From Conchocele bisecta (Eukaryota; Mollusca; Bivalvia; Lucinida; Thyasiridae), in assembly GCA_029237695.1 (NCBI GenBank), contig CM055277.1:39590242-39654241 (forward strand): a stretch of 64,000 bases of DNA. Reading direction: 5' to 3'. The translations under genes and the position numbers were made by a program. The notes beneath the pieces were generated by a model. It made no database searches. It was not told the origin of the DNA and saw only the letters and a program-made list of their open reading frames with translations. Of this stretch, positions 54,736 to 64,000 are shown piece after piece (the first letter of the stretch is position 1; every line of letters starts with the position of its first letter).

Positions 54736-54739
54736 TTAC

Positions 54740-55145
54740 AAGGCAAAATTGACAAATCCTAAGACGAAAAGGGGGAGATAATCCATGACCCGGGGTCAAA
54801 TCAAAATAAGCTTTGCGCATCTACTCATCATAAGGAAGCTACATACCAAGTTTCAGATGTGTAGCTATTAGGATTTCAAAGTTTTACGACTTACAAGCCA
54901 AAATTGGAAAAATTTGAAGTCGAAAAGGGAGAGATAATCCATGATCCGGGGTTTGAATAAAAAATTGAAATAAACTTGGCACATTTACTCATAATAATGA
55001 AGCTACATGCCAAGTTTCAGGTCTGTAGCTATTACGGTTTAAAGGTTTTACGAATCACAAGGTTGGTGACGGACAGACGGACGGACAAGGGTAACACTAA
55101 ATGCCCCCTCCACTTGCCCCCTCCACTATCGTGGTGGGGCATAAT
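54740..55145 (-). repeat. CACCACGATAGTGGAG element, inverted copy
   Basis: Two units with GAGATAATCCATGA(C/T)CCGGGG and TTTCAG(A/G)TGTGTAGCTATTA-type words, ending in GGACGGACAAGGGTAACACT and TATCGTGGTGGGGCA. Confidence 0.8.
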
Positions 55146-55149
55146 AAAA

Positions 55150-55605
55150 ACAATTGTTTTGTTTCTGAATCCCAATTCGGGCTACTAACGGCTGCAATTA
55201 CAAACAATTCAACAAGTCTAAGACAAGAGTTATCAGAAGACAACAAAGTGCACGACATGGGAGCGAGCTTCAAACAAAGTTTTCCAAAGGCAGTGACCGT
55301 GGCACGAGAAGCACAGACAATGACCACTGAATCACTGCTGCTTGTCCGACACAACTATAGTGTACACTGCCGCCTGCGTTAATATTGCCCAGATAATCAA
55401 CGTTTCTGACCATCTCTTGGCAATGCCAACTCGCAATCAAGCATTTTCATTGGCTGAGCTGTGCTACAGCTCAGGCTCAGCCAATCAAACTGCTCGAGTT
55501 GGAACACAATATTCAAGTATTTCAATGGAAATTGAAAAATATTAGTAAGATTAGCGCAGATGGTAGTGTACTGTTGAAAATGGAGGAATCGCAGCAAGGG
55601 AAACG
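55150..55605. mobile_element. Diverged foldback element
   Basis: TAGTGTACACTGCCGCCTGCG near 55358 faces CGCAGATGGTAGTGTACTG near 55555. The centre has CCAACTCG...CGAGTTGG and a GGCTGAGCTGTGCTACAGCTC hairpin. Confidence 0.6.
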
Positions 55606-55609
55606 TAAC

Positions 55610-56800
55610 AGATTGATTGATTATTGGTGTTTAACGGCCTATCAACAGCTACGGTCATTTCTACTATTTACAGAAAAATATATATTCAGCCCTGAAATTA
55701 GAATATCCCGACCTGGTGCCAGGTCCATTCCACACCAGTCACTTAGCTCCAACCCCAATAGTAATATGATCAGCACTAATCTTATTACTCATTTAATGGG
55801 GTATAACAGGATTTAGCTCTCAAGTATCAGAAGGCGGGAAATGTACATAAGAGCCAAACCATGTAAGTCGGAATTCCGGCAAGGATGAACCCGATCATTA
55901 AATTACCCTTCACATGCGCCCGACCAACCTCCCACACGATACATAGAAGCATTTATGGCGCACAGTATGTTCGAGACAAATAAGTTAAGCCATGTGATTT
56001 TGTACCTTATGACATGTGCGATTTCTCGTGAAAAATATTTAACCCTTTCAACACCAAGTAACTTAATAGGATGTTCCATGCCAATGTTTCACGCTATTTC
56101 ATTAATTTTGTTCATTCAACTTATCCCATTCTTCTAAAAGGGTAATCTGTACGACGTTTACAATTATTAACAAACAGTGGAGATCCTGATGAGACGGCTC
56201 GTTACGAGCCGGCTCATCTGGATCTCCACTGTTTGCAAACATTGTCTCTCTGTGGTGTTGAAAGGGTTAAAGAAACTGATGTTTTCTGTTTTATTTATTT
56301 TTTATTTATTAAATGGTGTTTAACGGCGTTCAACAGCTAAGGTCATTTTAGGCCGGGTTAACAGGCTTGAATCCCATATTTCACCTGTTGTGATGGGGTG
56401 AAAATACCAAAGCTAGAACTGAATATTTGCAGGAAAACAAATATATTCAGTCCTGAAGTTAGAATAACCTGACCTGGTGCCAGATGCCCAACTCCCAAAA
56501 GGTAATATGATTAGTACTAATCTGACTACTTTTATAATGTGATATTTTCTGTAAATGATGTCGAAAGTTGTTGAAATGTTCATAACAAATGCAGAATTGT
56601 ATTCTGCATTTGCTCTGAACATTTCGTCAACTTCCGACATCATTTATAGAAAATATTTTAAATATCGTAAATATTTTTCACGAGATATCACACATCTTCT
56701 TAGGTACAAAATCCCATGGCTCATGTAAAATGTATTGCATACTGTACATTTATGTATGAAGACAACACAGAGAGGTAATTGCAAATGAGAAATAGTTTAT
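55610..56800. mobile_element. Nested cluster: families B, P, E, B
   Basis: Family B 55610-55930. Family P left arm 55964-56040, interrupted by family E (56040-56272, hairpin GACGGCTCGTTACGAGCCGG) and family B (56300-56530), then the family P right arm 56530-56722. Confidence 0.75.
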
Positions 56801-56809
56801 GGTGTATTA

Positions 56810-57055
56810 ACCCTTTCACCCTTAAGTAACTGGAATGGATTTTGATATGTTAATCTTGCATCTAATCCAATCATCGCAAAATGATTTTCAGACCAGTCCA
56901 TTGATGAAAAGGGGGTGTTTTTGTTCTCAAAAATATAAAAATTACTTGCAAAAAGTGCAGATCCTGATGAGACTCGTCATGAGCCAGCTCATCTGGATCT
57001 ACACTGTTTGCCAATTCCACTATACAGGTCTGTAATGTTGCAATGAAAGGGTTCA
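56810..57055. mobile_element. Foldback MITE family E
   Basis: AACCCTTTCACCCTTAAGTA at the left; the hairpin has lost part of one arm (GATGAGACTCGTCATGAGCC). Confidence 0.75.
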
Positions 57056-57059
57056 GGTT

Positions 57060-57485
57060 TCATATTTTTCAAGACAGACATGTCTTACACCCCAAGGGCA
57101 GTACAGTATATAGCATAACCACTCTTGCCTTCGGAAGGAACGTTAAAAATAAATATATTTAGTCAACTGATTGACAGAGTTTTAGGCATGATAAAAATAA
57201 ATATTTACTCAATTGATTGATAGAGTTTTACGGCACAGACACAAATACACATGGAAGAGAGCAAGATAACAAGCTCAGTACAGAGATTACATCTCCCAAT
57301 AATTCCAGCACAAAAATATTTACACAATTACCTAACATTTGATTGGTCCGTAGCAAGTCTGTCCAAAATTTATATCCCAGTAAACTCCATGCCGAACTAC
57401 TTCCCGTAACCGGGAGGCGCAGTTAAAATAATTCTTAAGAAAACGGAAAACAAACAAATTTTCTTGATGAATTTATTTAAAATGC
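57060..57485. other. Unassigned
   Basis: Contains a short direct repeat, AAAAATAAATAT(A/T)TA then CAACTGATTGA or TCAATTGATTGA plus GAGTTTTA, at 57146 and 57188. No gene. Confidence 0.4.
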
Positions 57486-57489
57486 TGGA

Positions 57490-57772
57490 ATTATAAGGAA
57501 TGAATGGCCTTTTTGTGGAATTTATCGGGGATATAAACTTGGAAAAGTCGCGGGAATACTGCGGCCTTCATCCAGTATTCCCGCGACTTTTCCAAGTTTA
57601 TACCCCGATAAATTCCACAAAATGGCCATTCATTCCTATAATAAACTTGGAAAAGTCGCGGGAATACTGGACGAGGCCTTCCAGCCTTCGTCCAGTATTC
57701 CCGCGACTTTTCCAAGTTTATACCCCGATAAATTCGACAAAAAGGCCATTCATTCCTATAGTGTCTGTCCCG
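57490..57772. mobile_element. Double foldback element
   Basis: Two palindromes in series, each with arms TATAAACTTGGAAAAGTCGC and CGCGACTTTTCCAAGTTTAT. The outer borders are AATGAATGGCC and GGCCATTCATT. They share a middle arm. Confidence 0.85.
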
Positions 57773-57837
57773 ATCAGGCGACACATTGCATCCCTTGGTC
57801 CCAGGTGTGAATCCAGGATTCACAATCAACATACGTG

Positions 57838-58040
57838 ACACGCCATGTGATTTTGTACCTACGAACATGTGCGATATCTCATGAAAATTATTTACTAAGT
57901 GACGTCGAAAGTTAATTGCACATTTGCTATGAACATTTTGTCATCTTTCATCAACGTCATTTACAAGAAATATCAAAGTTTATGTAAATATATTTCATGA
58001 AAAATCGCACATGTTCTTGGGTATAAAATCACATGGGCGT
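57838..58040. mobile_element. Foldback MITE family P
   Basis: CGCCATGTGATTTTGTACCT faces GGTATAAAATCACATGGGCG. Confidence 0.85.
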
Positions 58041-59025
58041 GGCTCAAAATGTGACATGCCACAAGTAAAAGGAGCTTACTGGATTTGTGACCAGTGTACT
58101 ATCTGAACATACAAACTCATAATACAATTCGCTGATGGATGTACCTCTCAAAAACATTAACATCTGACCTTGGGACCACATGGGTGCGGTTAATCTACAG
58201 AACACAAATTTGGATGATGACAAATAAGTATATGAAGTTTCAAGCCAACCCAACTTACGGTAACAGAGATAGTAGGTAGCAGAAAATGTTAACTCGACTC
58301 AGACAGACAGGCAGGCGGCGACCATATGTACCCTGACAGCTTTTCAGGGTTACATAAACTGATCATCGAATATGGACCTACGGCTTTCATCAGATGAATC
58401 TTGCGTGTCTCCAACTCAACAGCAAACCGTATAGTCCCTCATCAGACTATCCGGATGCTCAAGTCGATCTTGAACTTAATAAGCCCATATTTGCCATGTC
58501 AAGTCACATATGCGAACAATTCCAAATATTTGTCGGTGTGACTAAAGAAATTGGACTTTGCGACCAGTGTCGACCCAGATCAGACTGCACATCTGATCTG
58601 GGTCCGCACTGTTCGCCATTCAGTCAGTGCAACAGCTTCCAACATACAACAGTGTACACAAAGTCCAGGGGACTGACGATAATATTTTGAGTTAAGGAGT
58701 TATAAAGTAGCAAAATATGTACATATAACCAATGGCCAATGGTTCGACTCCGACTCTATCAGTAGTTACTTAAGAAAGCTTGAGGTAACGAGTGTAGACT
58801 AGATCATTATCACTCTGCACAAGTTTGCTAGCGAACCAGAACTGAGACTGGCCATAAGCCCCATTTCCCCAGTCACATTTGAGTCCAACAGTAGAGTCGA
58901 TCACGAGTCCATAATCAGCTGCACAGATGCTCATGACCTAGGACTTCGCAGATCGTAATGGCACTATACACACACGTGGACCACCGGCGAGCAAATGGAC
59001 CTGGCATCACTTACTTCAGGAATAA
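58041..59025. other. Repeat fragments, no gene
   Basis: One tandem-family unit (minus) near 58140-58330. Family D fragments at 58555-58625 (hairpin ATCAGACTGCACATCTGAT) and 58845-58880. Confidence 0.5.
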
Positions 59026-59410
59026 AACCATGAGCTGTTGCGTTTACTGTAGTATGACAAACATTTGGTCGGTTTAAAGTGTGTAGAGTCCTGGCAAACT
59101 TTAAACAGTGAATGGGTTTAAAGTGTGTAGAGTCCTGGCAAACTTTAAACAGTGAATGGGTTTAAAGTGTGTAGAGTCCTGGCAAACTTTAAACAGTGAA
59201 TGGGTTTAACGTCGAAGCAACACTGAAAGTCATTTAGGGACACGACCACGGTTTCAATTCTCATCCGATAGTATCCGAGGTATTTTCTTTATGCCTAAGG
59301 CGAGGTTTGAACCCACAACCTCCGGATTGGAAGTCGCGTGTTCTAAACCCTAGGCCACAAAGACCAAATGTTTTACACACCGCCAGTAAACGCAACAGCC
59401 TATGATTATA
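59026..59410. mobile_element. Family I copy with triplicated inner segment and a SINE insertion
   Basis: The segment GGGTTTAAAGTGTGTAGAGT plus CCTGGCAAACTTTAAACAGTG is tandemly repeated three times (59070-59205). A SINE in minus orientation (59206-59370; B box GGTTCAAACCTC) follows, then the inverse end. Confidence 0.8.
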
Positions 59411-60005
59411 TTACTGAAATTTATATTGTATTTTCTGATAATTCAGGTTAAAATTTCAAATTACCAAATATGGCGTTAAAATTAACAATCGTCTTGTTCT
59501 CCGTCAATCTTGTTGCAATTCATGGAACAGCGAAATTGCATGTCAATAGTGTGCCAATATTAATCGTGTCAAAACAAATTTGAACCAATCAATGTCAGTG
59601 ATTGAATGGTAAACAGTATATTCCTAGATCAGACTGCGCAGACTGATCTGCTGCTACGCTGATCACAAATGTATATTAAGATACAGTGGAACCTCGCCAA
59701 ACCAGACACCCTCCCCTTCCCAGGGTGTCTGGTTTGGAGAGGTTCCACTGTAAATCAGACATGTGATCACTTCATGACACATTCTTGCGTTTTGCAATCA
59801 TGAAAAGTCATTGTAATCAGAGATACATAACAGCGATACACATCTAAGGCAAACATCTATATTTTCCCGAGTGTCCGGTTTAGAAGGGTTCCACTGTACC
59901 TTTCATCAGCTGGTGGTCCGTTTCAAATAGTATGTGACAAATGAAGTGAGGGTGCGAGATCATGTGGTATCAGTAATGGGTGACATAATGTTTTGACGTC
60001 ATTTT
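59411..60005. repeat. Hairpin CAGTGGAACCTC...GAGGTTCCACTG and flanks
   Basis: 59685-59752 is a near-perfect hairpin with CCAAACCAGACACCCT arms; a half copy follows at 59870-59900. A family D fragment is at 59610-59670. Confidence 0.75.
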
Positions 60006-60009
60006 TACT

Positions 60010-60192
60010 TTAACCCTTACACCGCTATCTTAATTTTTTGTCGTCTGCTGTTTATTTACAACATGCTTCGACAGTACTTCAGAATCATTTCCATTGGAAA
60101 TGATTCCTGAAGTGCTGTCAAAACATGTTTTTATTGAGAAATATAAAAGCAACAGCAGAGATAATTGTTGTGTGTAGCGGTCTAAGGGTTCA
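60010..60192. mobile_element. Foldback MITE family F
   Basis: TAACCCTTACACCGCTATCT faces TAGCGGTCTAAGGGTT, with a central ATTTCCATTGGAAAT palindrome. Confidence 0.85.
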
Positions 60193-61146
60193 TAACTTTC
60201 AATCAGTGAAAATAGACTTTTACTGAAATGTAGCACAGAAAAAATAGAAACTTTTGTTTTTGTATTCTGATGTTTTTGAGATTTTGCAGACTTTTAGGTT
60301 ATCCATAAAATACATAAATTCTTGTCCTTGATGCATTATATACAATGCAGCCAATCTACAATATCCAGAAGACTGAGGATGGCAAAGAAGTGGCTGTTGT
60401 AGGGAGGCTAACCGGCAATTATTCTGTTCAGAAGAAAGCATTTGACTTTTATAGAGAGGGGGTTGTTGTAGAGAGGTTAGCGTTTATGTAGGTTTGACTG
60501 TATCATCACAATCTGTCAGTTAGCTAAGAAGAGTTTACACCGAAAATCTCTTGTGAAAATGACATTACATCACTTTATTATGAAGCCACGTGTTCCCCTA
60601 CCCTAAAGGTGGAATACAATGTGTAGAGATGAGTGGACATATTTGTCCAATATCTGCTGTCAGTCACAACCATATAGTCTGGCACAACCATATAGACCAG
60701 TGTACTAGATTTTTTGTCTTATCGCATGTTCATATTTTGCTGATATTTGTAAAAATAAAAATCCATAACTGATGGCGAAAGTTGATGAAAAGTTCAATGT
60801 GCACTCAGAATTGAATTCCACGTGTGCTCTAACATTTTCATCAACTTTCAAAAGATATCACAGATTTCAGAAAACAAAGAATTTGATGAAAATTTCAGGG
60901 CATACGCATGCTCTGAAATGTTTGTCAACTTTCAATTCCACCGATCTTATACATACATTGCGTAAAAATTCTCCTATGAGATAAATCAGGAAATCCGATA
61001 CACTGGATGAGATTTCTTGCATCGAGGTGTGAGCAATAGCAGGAAGTATCAGGTTTCCTCAATGTTGTCTTCAACCGACATTTTCCTGAAATTGATACAG
61101 AGTTAACCAGGTATGAGATACCATGTGATTTCAAACCATGTGATTA
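60193..61146. other. Repeat fragments, no gene
   Basis: Family P-like inverted words (GCGAAAGTTGATGAAAAGTT with TCATCAACTTTC) lie at 60775-60935. No coding signal. Confidence 0.45.
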
Positions 61147-61352
61147 ACCCATACTACCCTGAATTATTTTTTATCGTCTGCCGGAAATCTTTTATTTTCA
61201 ATATTTCTCGACATAAACCTGTTTTGACAGCGCATGAGAATCGTCTCCATTGGAGACATCTCATGTGCTGTCAAAACAGGTGTTTTGTTAAGAATTAAGG
61301 CAAACATGAAAAACAGCAGACGACATTTTCCGTCTCCAGCGTAGTAAGGGTT
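61147..61352. mobile_element. Foldback MITE family F
   Basis: Arms TTTTGACAGCGCATGAGA and TCTCATGTGCTGTCAAAA, with GTCGTCTGC-type inner words and a GTCTCCATTGGAGAC centre. Confidence 0.85.
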
Positions 61353-61409
61353 AAAGAACATTTGCTATTTTTCTTAAAAAATATTTACAGAAACTGTGAT
61401 ATTTTCTAT

Positions 61410-61745
61410 AAATGACGTTGCGGGGATTTGTCACAGCATGATAGTAGAGCCTTAGAGGAATGCATGCATGAAATATTAAGAATTTTGAATGAAAGAAATA
61501 GAAGTTATAACATATTTTTCTGATGTTAAGTTTTGTAGAGAGACAAAGTATTTGACCTTGACCTTGGGATCAGCAGGGGTTGGACGGTCGTGGATTTGTC
61601 ACAGTATGGTAGTAGAGCCTTACAGGAATGCATGTGTGAAATATTAAGCATTTCAGATGAAGGAAGTTATAACATATTTCTCTGATGTTAAGTTTAGTGA
61701 CTGACGGACGGACAACCCGACTCCAGTATAACCCCATCCCACAAC
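61410..61745 (-). repeat. Units of the AACATCAGAGAAAT family
   Basis: Two minus-oriented units of the array at 27884-28660, with TTGACCTTGACCTTGGGATC and the GACGGACGGACAACC end. Confidence 0.8.
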
Positions 61746-61777
61746 TCATCAGACTCGACTTGGAAACAACAGGAATC

Positions 61778-62122
61778 CAAGGCAGACGTAAATTTCCACG
61801 CTGATATCAGGGGCGATAACCAGGTTTCCTAAAAATGTTAACAGACACTATTATTTATTCTCCGTATTTAATTTTTGATGTGCAATGATCATACTTTATA
61901 ATCTGTCGAAAAAATGATTTTTTCATGCAACACATTTAATTAGTATAAATAATTTAAAAAATATCATGCCTCATTTGCAGATGAAAATAGCCTGATACCA
62001 CCGCGAGTCACTATCAGTAAAATAAATATTACTAAATGATTATATCTGTTGTATAGCAGGCACTTGTAATTTTTAGAACTGGTGGAATAGTGACACAATT
62101 ATACACTTATTTAATTCCTATA
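61778..62122. repeat. Dispersed repeat, second copy of 15248-15575
   Basis: Same order of shared blocks; small insertions near 62050. Confidence 0.75.
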
Positions 62123-62208
62123 CTTTTAATCTTTTACTTCTATCCTTTAATTACTATATTTTTGCTAGACTCAAATGATAAACTTGATATCAAAAGACAC
62201 TAGCCAGT

Positions 62209-62514
62209 AGCCTATTTCACCAACATTGCAAAGTATACTTATCTAGCAAAGTATACTTTGAGGGAGAAATTTTCAAATTAAGGATAAATGTATTAATTAT
62301 TATTAAACTGAATTTATTACATTATCACAGCCATTGGCTGTGATAATGTAATAAATTCAGTATAATAATTCTGCATACTTTTAAACATCAAATATATGCA
62401 GTGGTTAGTTCTATATGAAATAATGCATTTTGGGAAAAATAAATGATTACTCCATCAAAATATACTTTGCTAGATAAGTATACTTTGCAATTTTGATGAA
62501 ATCGGCTACTGGTA
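62209..62514. mobile_element. Foldback MITE family A
   Basis: AGCCTATTTCACCAACATTG to TGATGAAATCGGCTAC; short centre ACAGCCATTGGCTGT. Confidence 0.9.
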
Positions 62515-62695
62515 TTGTCATTTTATCGGGTTCAAGTCTAGCTTCACTTGATAAACTTGATATCAAGAAACACCAGCCTGGTATTCTCTATGTATTGTGA
62601 TGTAAGGTTACCATGCTCTGCTAAGAAATGGTAGGAATTTCTCAACCAGCCTCGGAATTCCTACACGTTTCCTAGCCTAAAATGAAGAACACAAA

Positions 62696-62845
62696 CTACA
62701 ACTGCGTAAGTACGTACTGGATGACGACCTGGTGGAAGCTGGGATTGGGGGCGGAGTTGGAGCGGCCAACCTCCCTCAGGCTCCCCCGGTTATCCCTGTA
62801 GGGGTTCCTGAATGACTTCTGCTTCAACACGCTCTTCACAAAGAT
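62696..62845 (-). CDS. Candidate internal or last exon of an unrecognised gene
   Basis: On the minus strand the acceptor ATGATTACAG is followed by an open frame, IFVKSVLKQKSFRNPYRDNR and onward through GSLREVGRSNSAPNPSFHQ, to a TAG at 62696-62698. It may instead splice after CACCAG at 62729 (weak GTCGTC donor). GC content and basic, Ser/Asn/Arg-rich composition differ from the AT-rich surroundings, which is why I call it. I do not recognise the protein. Degraded copies of its acceptor edge occur at about 62904-62930 and 62994-63025. Confidence 0.45.
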   Translation of the reverse strand: MFVKSVLKQKSFRNPYRDNRGSLREVGRSNSAPNPSFHQVVIQYVLTQL

Positions 62846-63079
62846 CTGTAATCATCAATCCAACCCTTAACTATCAATATAATCTACCTGTATTATATAT
62901 ACACTCTTCATGTCTGCAATCATCGGATGACTATTGATCATTCAGTGAATGAACGTCACACCCTACCATCTGCCAGTTCTATATATACATGTGTACACTC
63001 TTCACAAAGAACTGTAATCATCGGTCGACAAGTCTTATTTATCCCGTCAACACAGTGTGTATGTGCCGTGAAACACGGT

Positions 63080-63300
63080 GCCGTGAAACATTTTTGATAT
63101 CCAGTCAATACAATTTTTGTATTTTACAGCCATTTGTTGGTGTTGACGGGATAAATAGAATAGTAGGTTAGTGCCGTGAATGGGAAAAAATATCTGGCGC
63201 GGCACGGAAACGGGATGTGCTCGGCATAGCCTCGCCCATCCCGTTTCCTGAGCCTTGCCAGATATTTTTTCCCATTCACGGCACTAACCTACTATTCTCT
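63080..63300. mobile_element. Foldback with AGTAGGTTAGTGCCGTGAAT arms
   Basis: Arms at 63160-63215 and 63238-63292, including CAAGG/CGCGG-flanked ATATTTTTTCCCATTCACGG. The loop has GGATGTGCTCGGCATAGCC. Confidence 0.8.
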
Positions 63301-63333
63301 ATATACAGGTTACTGAACATGGAAAATCACTTA

Positions 63334-63730
63334 CCTACGGAGCCCTGCAGGGGACGTAGAATTTTCATTTTTTATTTATTCGTTCCCAACGAAATAACAA
63401 TTCGTTCCCATGAATTAACAATTTGTTCCCATGATTTAACAATTCGTTCCCTCAATTTAACAATTTGGTCCCACGAATTAACAATTTGTTCCCTCAATTG
63501 AACAATTCGTTCCCACAAAATAATTGTTAATTCGAGGGAACGAATTGTTAAATTGAGGGAATGAATTGTCATTTCGTGGGAATTGTTAATTCGAGGGAAC
63601 GAATTGTTATATCGTGGGAACAAATTGTTAATTCCAGGGAACAAATTGTTAAATTGAGGGAACAAAATTGTTATTTTGTGGGAACGAATTAATAAAAAAA
63701 ACAACATGTCCCCTGCGGGGCTACGTACTT
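63334..63730. mobile_element. Foldback element with AATTCGTTCCC array, second copy
   Basis: CTACGGAGCCCTGCAGGGGA faces TCCCCTGCGGGGCTACGTA. Same internal array type as 18670-19030, here with both strand orientations. Confidence 0.8.
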
Positions 63731-64000
63731 ACCATAGACTTACTGAAGGGACATGATCAGGGTTAGAAAACAGTTTGTCACTTTCATGTCACATTGATTA
63801 GACAAAGAAAATGTGTTAATAGAACATGGATTCCCTACCTACCACTTTGATAGTAAACAAGCTCAAGCAAAAACCTTAACCAACGGAAATAACTAGGTAA
63901 ACATTGCAATTGTAGGTCGTCAAGGTCACACAAAGGCCATTTGAATCACAGTGGGTTGCAGAGCACATCACTGATTCATGATAGTATGCAAGAATGGTGG
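63731..64000. other. Window end, nothing recognised
   Basis: No frame or repeat. GGTCAAGGTCACACAA-like sequence near 63917 resembles the nuclear-receptor-like words of the tandem families. Confidence 0.35.

Noticed and set aside
57491..57868. Frames on both strands across 57.5-57.9 kb
   Set aside because: Mirror-image translations of the double palindrome.
63372..63707. 111-codon minus frame rich in NNLFP/NNSFP
   Set aside because: Product of the AATTCGTTCCC array inside a foldback element.
63722..63760. Microexon on the minus strand (TAAGTCTATG between AG and GTAAGT)
   Set aside because: Splice-like words sit at the edge of a foldback element, and ten bases give no protein evidence.

Overview
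The window looks like nuclear DNA of an invertebrate, most likely a bivalve mollusc. The evidence is AT-rich sequence packed with short hairpin transposons, tRNA-derived SINEs and 90-180 bp tandem repeats of kinds I associate with clams and their relatives, plus a spliced animal kinetochore gene. The species call is inference, because nothing here identifies a species directly.

Layout. Positions 1 to about 14.67 kb are most of a degenerate Polinton/Maverick, a virus-like, self-synthesising DNA transposon. The readable parts are: the C-terminal half of a protein-primed DNA polymerase B; a DDE integrase running tail-to-tail into it; a string of small, tightly packed, partly membrane-anchored genes; an FtsK/HerA-type packaging ATPase; a double-jelly-roll major capsid protein; a two-part gene with a proline-alanine linker and membrane-active C-terminus; a divergent pair of likely structural genes; a fiber-like protein with six coiled-coil stalk repeats and a beta-rich head; and a membrane protein. 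The right terminus carries palindromic copies of the end motif. Most genes hold one or more single-base frameshifts. A near-palindromic AT motif, TAATTTT-NN-AAAATTA, sits 2-10 nt before several start codons. A stop-to-start spacer cassette recurs around the capsid and ATPase genes. No maturation protease is visible in this portion.

From 14.7 to 24.7 kb there are tandem and foldback repeats and a short CpG-containing stretch with an E2F-like site. From 24.72 to about 46.83 kb lies a split plus-strand gene whose conceptual product resembles centromere protein Q (CENP-Q), with eight candidate exons in matching phase. Its introns are full of transposons. One intron (34.84-36.32 kb) is almost entirely a nested SINE insertion flanked by an 11-bp target duplication, and the splice sites lie in or beside the two duplicate copies. 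Another intron (36.42-43.43 kb) is almost entirely a 24-bp minisatellite followed by a 6.5-kb TGTATG-type minisatellite that runs into the splice acceptor.

From 46.8 kb to the end there are nested hairpin MITEs, SINE-like elements, a 1.2-kb palindrome at 45-46.2 kb, and one candidate coding exon on the minus strand near 62.7 kb, from a gene I do not recognise. The long open frames at 37-43.5 kb are artefacts of repeat units whose lengths are multiples of three.
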